A model generated the notes under the pieces. It did no database searches. It saw only the letters and a program-made list of their open reading frames with translations, and had not been told where the DNA came from. Positions 6,629 through 9,130 of a stretch of DNA of 9,130 bases are shown here, piece by piece. The DNA is from Desulfocapsa sp. Lineage in GTDB: Bacteria > Desulfobacterota > Desulfobulbia > Desulfobulbales > Desulfocapsaceae. Positions within the stretch are counted from its first letter, which is position 1; each line of letters starts with the position of its first letter. The stretch is from contig JAOZLI010000032.1 in NCBI GenBank assembly GCA_029934915.1, positions 1 to 9,130 of the forward strand, read 5' to 3'. A program made the translations under genes and the position numbers.

Positions 6629-6832
6629 TGATGGATTTGTCGTAAAAAGTTATACTATAGATGGCTAAGTATTTACACCCTTTGTTCGGGTGCAAAACTT
6701 CATATTCGAGGAACGCAAATTTAATGGAATAAGGAGTACTTAGGTACGTCGTAATGACAGTAAATTTGTACCCCAAGGGCACTTCCTCTGGGCGCGTGAC
6801 GAAGAAGATGAAGAGTTTTTACGACGCCATCA
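6629..6832. repeat. MITE-like palindromic intergenic element
   Basis: Nested inverted repeats fill the gap between tctA and the DUF47 gene. The outer ends are TGATGG-ATTT-GTCGTAAAAA (6629-6648) and, inverted, TGATGG-C-GTCGTAAAAA (6816-6832): identical except for a 1-versus-4-base insert. Inside are AAAACTTCAT (6694-6703) against ATGAAGAGTTTT (6808-6819), GAGGAA (6708-6713) against TTCCTC (6783-6788), CAAATTTA (6716-6723) against TAAATTTG (6761-6768), and a central GTAC-TTAG-GTAC (6736-6747). A separate 9-base stem with one mismatch lies at 6672-6696. The whole could fold as a long imperfect hairpin. No transposase and no obvious target duplication are seen. It has the look of a non-autonomous element or a dispersed extragenic palindrome; copy number cannot be judged from one window. 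Confidence 0.6.
6649..6659 (-). promoter_or_regulatory. Candidate -10 elements for the DUF47-PiT-DHH operon
   Basis: On the minus strand the overlapping hexamers TATAGT and TATAAC each match the -10 consensus at 5/6, about 52-60 bases before the DUF47 ATG. No convincing -35 sits 16-18 bases upstream. They lie inside the palindromic element, so if real the element would supply the operon's promoter. Low confidence. Confidence 0.2.
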
Positions 6833-8323
6833 AGCTTTGAGTTGCTCGGCCTTATGATGCTTCCAGCTTTTGTATAACGGCCAGACAAATGAGAGAAAAG
6901 AAATTACCAGAACAACAAATGCCAGTTTATCGGTAAAAAATATCGAATATCCATCCATCATCACTGCTCTGCGAAAGTTTTCTTCCACCATTTGGCCAAG
7001 AACGATACCAAGAACAATGGGAGCCACCGGAAATCCGTAGCGTTTAAACAACCAGCCAATAACACCAAAACCGATACAAGCGGCGACATCGAACATAGAC
7101 CCACTCACGGCGAAACTGCCGATCACTGCAATGGCAAGGATCAACGGATACATGATTGCTTCGGGCACGGAAACGACTTTAATAAACAGACGGTTTCCAT
7201 ACACACCAATGGCAAGCATAATGATATTGGCAAGGATAAGGGAACAGAAAATACCGTATACGATATCCGGATTATTCTGAAAAAGAAGCGGCCCTGGAAC
7301 CAGATCATGGAGCATAAAGGCACCGAGCAACACAGCATCGGTAGCACTGCCAGGAATCCCAAGTGCAAGTAGTGGAACTAGCGCACCACCCACAGAACTG
7401 GAGTTTGCACCCTCGGCTGCGGCGACACCTTCAAGAGATCCCTTCCCGAACTCCTCTGGAGTTTTACTTGCTTTTTTGGCCATATCATAACTGATAAAGG
7501 CGGCAATGGTCGCTCCTGCACCGGGGAAAACACCAATAATAGTACCAATGACTGAGGAACGCAGGATGGTCATCTTAATCTTCATAAATTCTTTGATCGA
7601 AGGCAGTTTGTTATCCACCTTTTCCATAATTCGAGCCTTTCCCGTCCAATCCTCCATCTTGGCAAAGACAACACTGACGGCAAAGAGTCCGATCAACGCA
7701 GGAATAAGGGTAAAACCATCATAGAGCTGGTCACTTCCAAAGGTAAACCGGGAAACTCCTGATATGGGATCAATGCCGATATTTTTAATCATCAGCCCAA
7801 ACAGTATAGCAAGCAGCGATTTAAGCACATTTCCCCGACTCATAGAGGCAACAGTAGCCAGGCCAAAAAGAGCCAGAGCAAAATAAGCAGCCGGACTAAA
7901 CTTTAAAGCAATACGAGCCAGGGGTACAGCAAAGAGTATCAGGATAGCAACACCAACAGCTCCACCAATGGTGGAGGCAACAAGAGCTGTTCCCAGTCCT
8001 TTTCCAGCCTGCCCTTTCTGGGTCAGGGGATATCCGTCCATGGCAGTAACAGCAGCCGATGGAGTACCTGGGGTGTTAATCAGTACTGCAGTAATTGAGC
8101 CACCATAGTTCGAGGCGATATAGATCGATGTTAACAAAATAAGGGCAAGAGCAGGCTCCATGGTATAAGAAAAAGGAACAAGCAACGCGACGGCAGTTGA
8201 AGGTGAGAGGCCCGGCATAGCACCCGCCAGGATGCCAACGATTACCCCGATAACGATGATCAAAATGGGCTTCCAACCCATAAGCACTGAAAGACCGATG
8301 GAGAACGAATCAAAGAGTTCCAT
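6830..8323 (-). CDS. tctA: Tripartite tricarboxylate transporter large membrane subunit TctA
   Basis: The large permease subunit of a TctABC-type secondary transporter, which takes up carboxylates delivered by a periplasmic binding protein. The 497 residues match the family's usual length (about 500) and are almost entirely hydrophobic, with about 11-12 membrane segments. Family signatures are GILAGAMPGLSPSTAVALL (30-48), GSITAVLINTPGTPSAA (75-91), GVFPGAGATIAAFISY (264-279), and the region 298-335 containing AEGANSSSVGGA and ALGIPGSATDA. The paired PG-containing loops (MPGLSPSTA and FPGAGATIA; NTPGTPSAA and GIPGSATDA) reflect internal duplication. The ATG is preceded by AGAGG about 8 bases upstream, and the gene follows tctB by 18 bases. 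Its TGA stop lies inside the right terminus of the neighbouring repeat element, so the last residues after WKHHKAEQLKA may have been set by that insertion. Substrate unknown. Confidence 0.96.
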   Translation of the reverse strand: MELFDSFSIGLSVLMGWKPILIIVIGVIVGILAGAMPGLSPSTAVALLVPFSYTMEPALALILLTSIYIASNYGGSITAVLINTPGTPSAAVTAMDGYPLTQKGQAGKGLGTALVASTIGGAVGVAILILFAVPLARIALKFSPAAYFALALFGLATVASMSRGNVLKSLLAILFGLMIKNIGIDPISGVSRFTFGSDQLYDGFTLIPALIGLFAVSVVFAKMEDWTGKARIMEKVDNKLPSIKEFMKIKMTILRSSVIGTIIGVFPGAGATIAAFISYDMAKKASKTPEEFGKGSLEGVAAAEGANSSSVGGALVPLLALGIPGSATDAVLLGAFMLHDLVPGPLLFQNNPDIVYGIFCSLILANIIMLAIGVYGNRLFIKVVSVPEAIMYPLILAIAVIGSFAVSGSMFDVAACIGFGVIGWLFKRYGFPVAPIVLGIVLGQMVEENFRRAVMMDGYSIFFTDKLAFVVLVISFLSFVWPLYKSWKHHKAEQLKA

Positions 8324-8341
8324 TGTATATTCCTCTATAGC

Positions 8342-8884
8342 TTACAGGTAGTTTTCAATAACTCCGAGTGGCAGCTGTATATAGAGCAGCTTGTAAAATA
8401 CCACATAGGAGAAGAGCAGCCAGCCTACAGAAACCGAGATAATAATCAGCGGTTTACGACAAGAGAGCATATACATCATAACAGCGAGAAAAATAACGGA
8501 ACTGACAAAATACCCAAGGGTCTCAATTGCAAAATAGTAAGCAACCATACAGCCGATCCCCAGTAATACAAAACCAACCCGACCGGCTTTGGGGTCTTTG
8601 CCAGCCTTGCCGCGGACAATAAAAAACAAAATTGCGCAGCAGATACCAACAAGACAATAGATCCAAAGACGTGGGATAAGAGCAGGACCGGCCTGCTCAA
8701 CTGGAAAATCAAATGTTATTGCCCAAAAAAGCAGTGCAATTGCAATGAGTATGGTGGGAAGCAATGCTTGACCTGTCCACTCACGACGTGATGTAAAACG
8801 AAACATTAAGCCAATGCCAACAACACCTGCAAGTAGAAGCAGGAGCCAAATGGTCAGTCCGGTTCCTTGACTGAAATATTGCAT
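8342..8884 (-). CDS. tctB: Tripartite tricarboxylate transporter small membrane subunit TctB
   Basis: A 180-residue small membrane subunit that pairs with TctA in TctABC systems. TctB sequences diverge widely, so the call rests on topology, size and position. Hydrophobic segments fall at about residues 11-29, 40-57, 70-90, 100-120, 123-140 and 145-168. The segment LGYFVSSVIFLAVMMYML and the C-terminal LLYIQLPLGV are typical of the family, as is the PRLW motif before the third segment. The ATG has a GAGG site about 7 bases upstream. It lies 51 bases downstream of tctC and 18 bases upstream of tctA, the usual C-B-A order. A 10-base perfect palindrome, TTCAATTGAA (8895-8904), sits just before the ribosome site; its meaning is unclear. 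Confidence 0.9.
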   Translation of the reverse strand: MQYFSQGTGLTIWLLLLLAGVVGIGLMFRFTSRREWTGQALLPTILIAIALLFWAITFDFPVEQAGPALIPRLWIYCLVGICCAILFFIVRGKAGKDPKAGRVGFVLLGIGCMVAYYFAIETLGYFVSSVIFLAVMMYMLSCRKPLIIISVSVGWLLFSYVVFYKLLYIQLPLGVIENYL

Positions 8885-8935
8885 ATTTTACCTCTTCAAT
8901 TGAAAACAAGTGTGAGTGAACATGAGCAATCGGAA

Positions 8936-9130
8936 TTACTTAATAACTCCTAGCTCTTTTAAGGCCGTAGAAAATTCCTTTTTATCAACTTCAACCCTTG
9001 CGGCAAATTCGTCAGCACCCATCATTACCGGAGTTGCACCGCCCTTTTCAATATACGTTTTCCACTCTGGATCGCTGGTTACTTTATGGAAGAGATCAAC
9101 ATAAAATGCCTCCGCTTCGGCAGGGATACC
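8936..9130 (-). CDS. tctC: TctC-type periplasmic solute-binding protein, C-terminal 64 residues (cut by window edge)
   Basis: The minus-strand reading frame open at the window edge encodes 64 residues and ends in TAA. It contains FYVDLFHKVTSDPEWKTYIE, GGATPVMMGADEFAARVE and a terminal LKELGVIK. The pattern 'FY.dLF.kv..sPEW..Y.e' followed by 'DEFa' and 'L.eLG' is the characteristic C-terminal end of TctC/Bug-family extracytoplasmic solute receptors. These are usually about 320 residues with an N-terminal signal peptide, which would lie beyond the window. As the first gene of the tctCBA operon it should bind the carboxylate and hand it to TctAB. The ligand-binding part is not visible, so substrate cannot be guessed. 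The promoter is also outside the window. Confidence 0.9.
   Translation of the reverse strand, partial: GIPAEAEAFYVDLFHKVTSDPEWKTYIEKGGATPVMMGADEFAARVEVDKKEFSTALKELGVIK

Noticed and set aside
6672..6696. Intrinsic terminator for tctA
   Set aside because: The stem is good but no T-run follows on the minus strand, and it belongs to the repeat element.
6594..6782. 62-codon minus-strand frame starting at GTG, its stop overlapping the DUF47 ATG
   Set aside because: It lies almost wholly in the palindromic element, its start has no properly spaced ribosome site (AGAGGAA abuts the GTG), and the product is low-complexity in character. The overlap with DUF47 is probably chance.
6992..7372. 126-codon plus-strand frame opposite tctA
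   Set aside because: It is antisense to conserved TctA motifs and the translation is a run of polar residues with no family resemblance.

Overview
The window reads as an ordinary chromosomal stretch of a moderate-GC, Gram-negative anaerobe. The best guess is a sulfur-cycling member of the Desulfobacterota (Desulfobulbales-like). This is an inference from gene families, the TctABC uptake system and the style of the intergenic repeat; there is no rRNA or other marker to prove it. No CRISPR array, tRNA, rRNA or phage gene was found. All genes except tex lie on the minus strand.

Positions 13-1150 (minus): surE, a survival-protein nucleotidase, is followed by a small carboxymuconolactone decarboxylase (CMD)-fold protein. 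In the CMD protein both AhpD-type active-site cysteine positions appear to be serine. A compact hairpin lies between the two. Positions 1151-1217 are a short divergent promoter region. Positions 1218-3371 (plus) hold tex, an RNA-binding transcription accessory protein, which converges on the next operon across 48 bases.

Positions 3420-6597 (minus) form a compact three-gene operon, read in the order DUF47/PhoU-like regulator, PiT phosphate transporter, DHH phosphoesterase. The spacers are 10 and 27 bases. The DHH protein carries the motifs of the eukaryote-type PPX1/Prune branch (GNEAADLDS, VDHN, DHH, SRKK) rather than those of the usual bacterial family II pyrophosphatase. The set looks like a phosphate module: a polyphosphatase or pyrophosphatase releases phosphate inside the cell, PiT moves phosphate across the membrane, and the DUF47 protein regulates PiT. 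The PiT protein also has an unusual soluble tail of about 140 residues. This operon is the most interesting part of the window.

Positions 6598-6829 have no credible gene. Most of this stretch (6629-6832) is a palindromic, MITE-like element with gapped terminal inverted repeats (TGATGG-n-GTCGTAAAAA) and nested inner arms. Its right end supplies the stop codon of tctA.

Positions 6830-9130 (minus) are a tripartite tricarboxylate transporter operon: the C-terminal end of tctC (cut by the window edge), tctB and tctA. The substrate cannot be read from the sequence.
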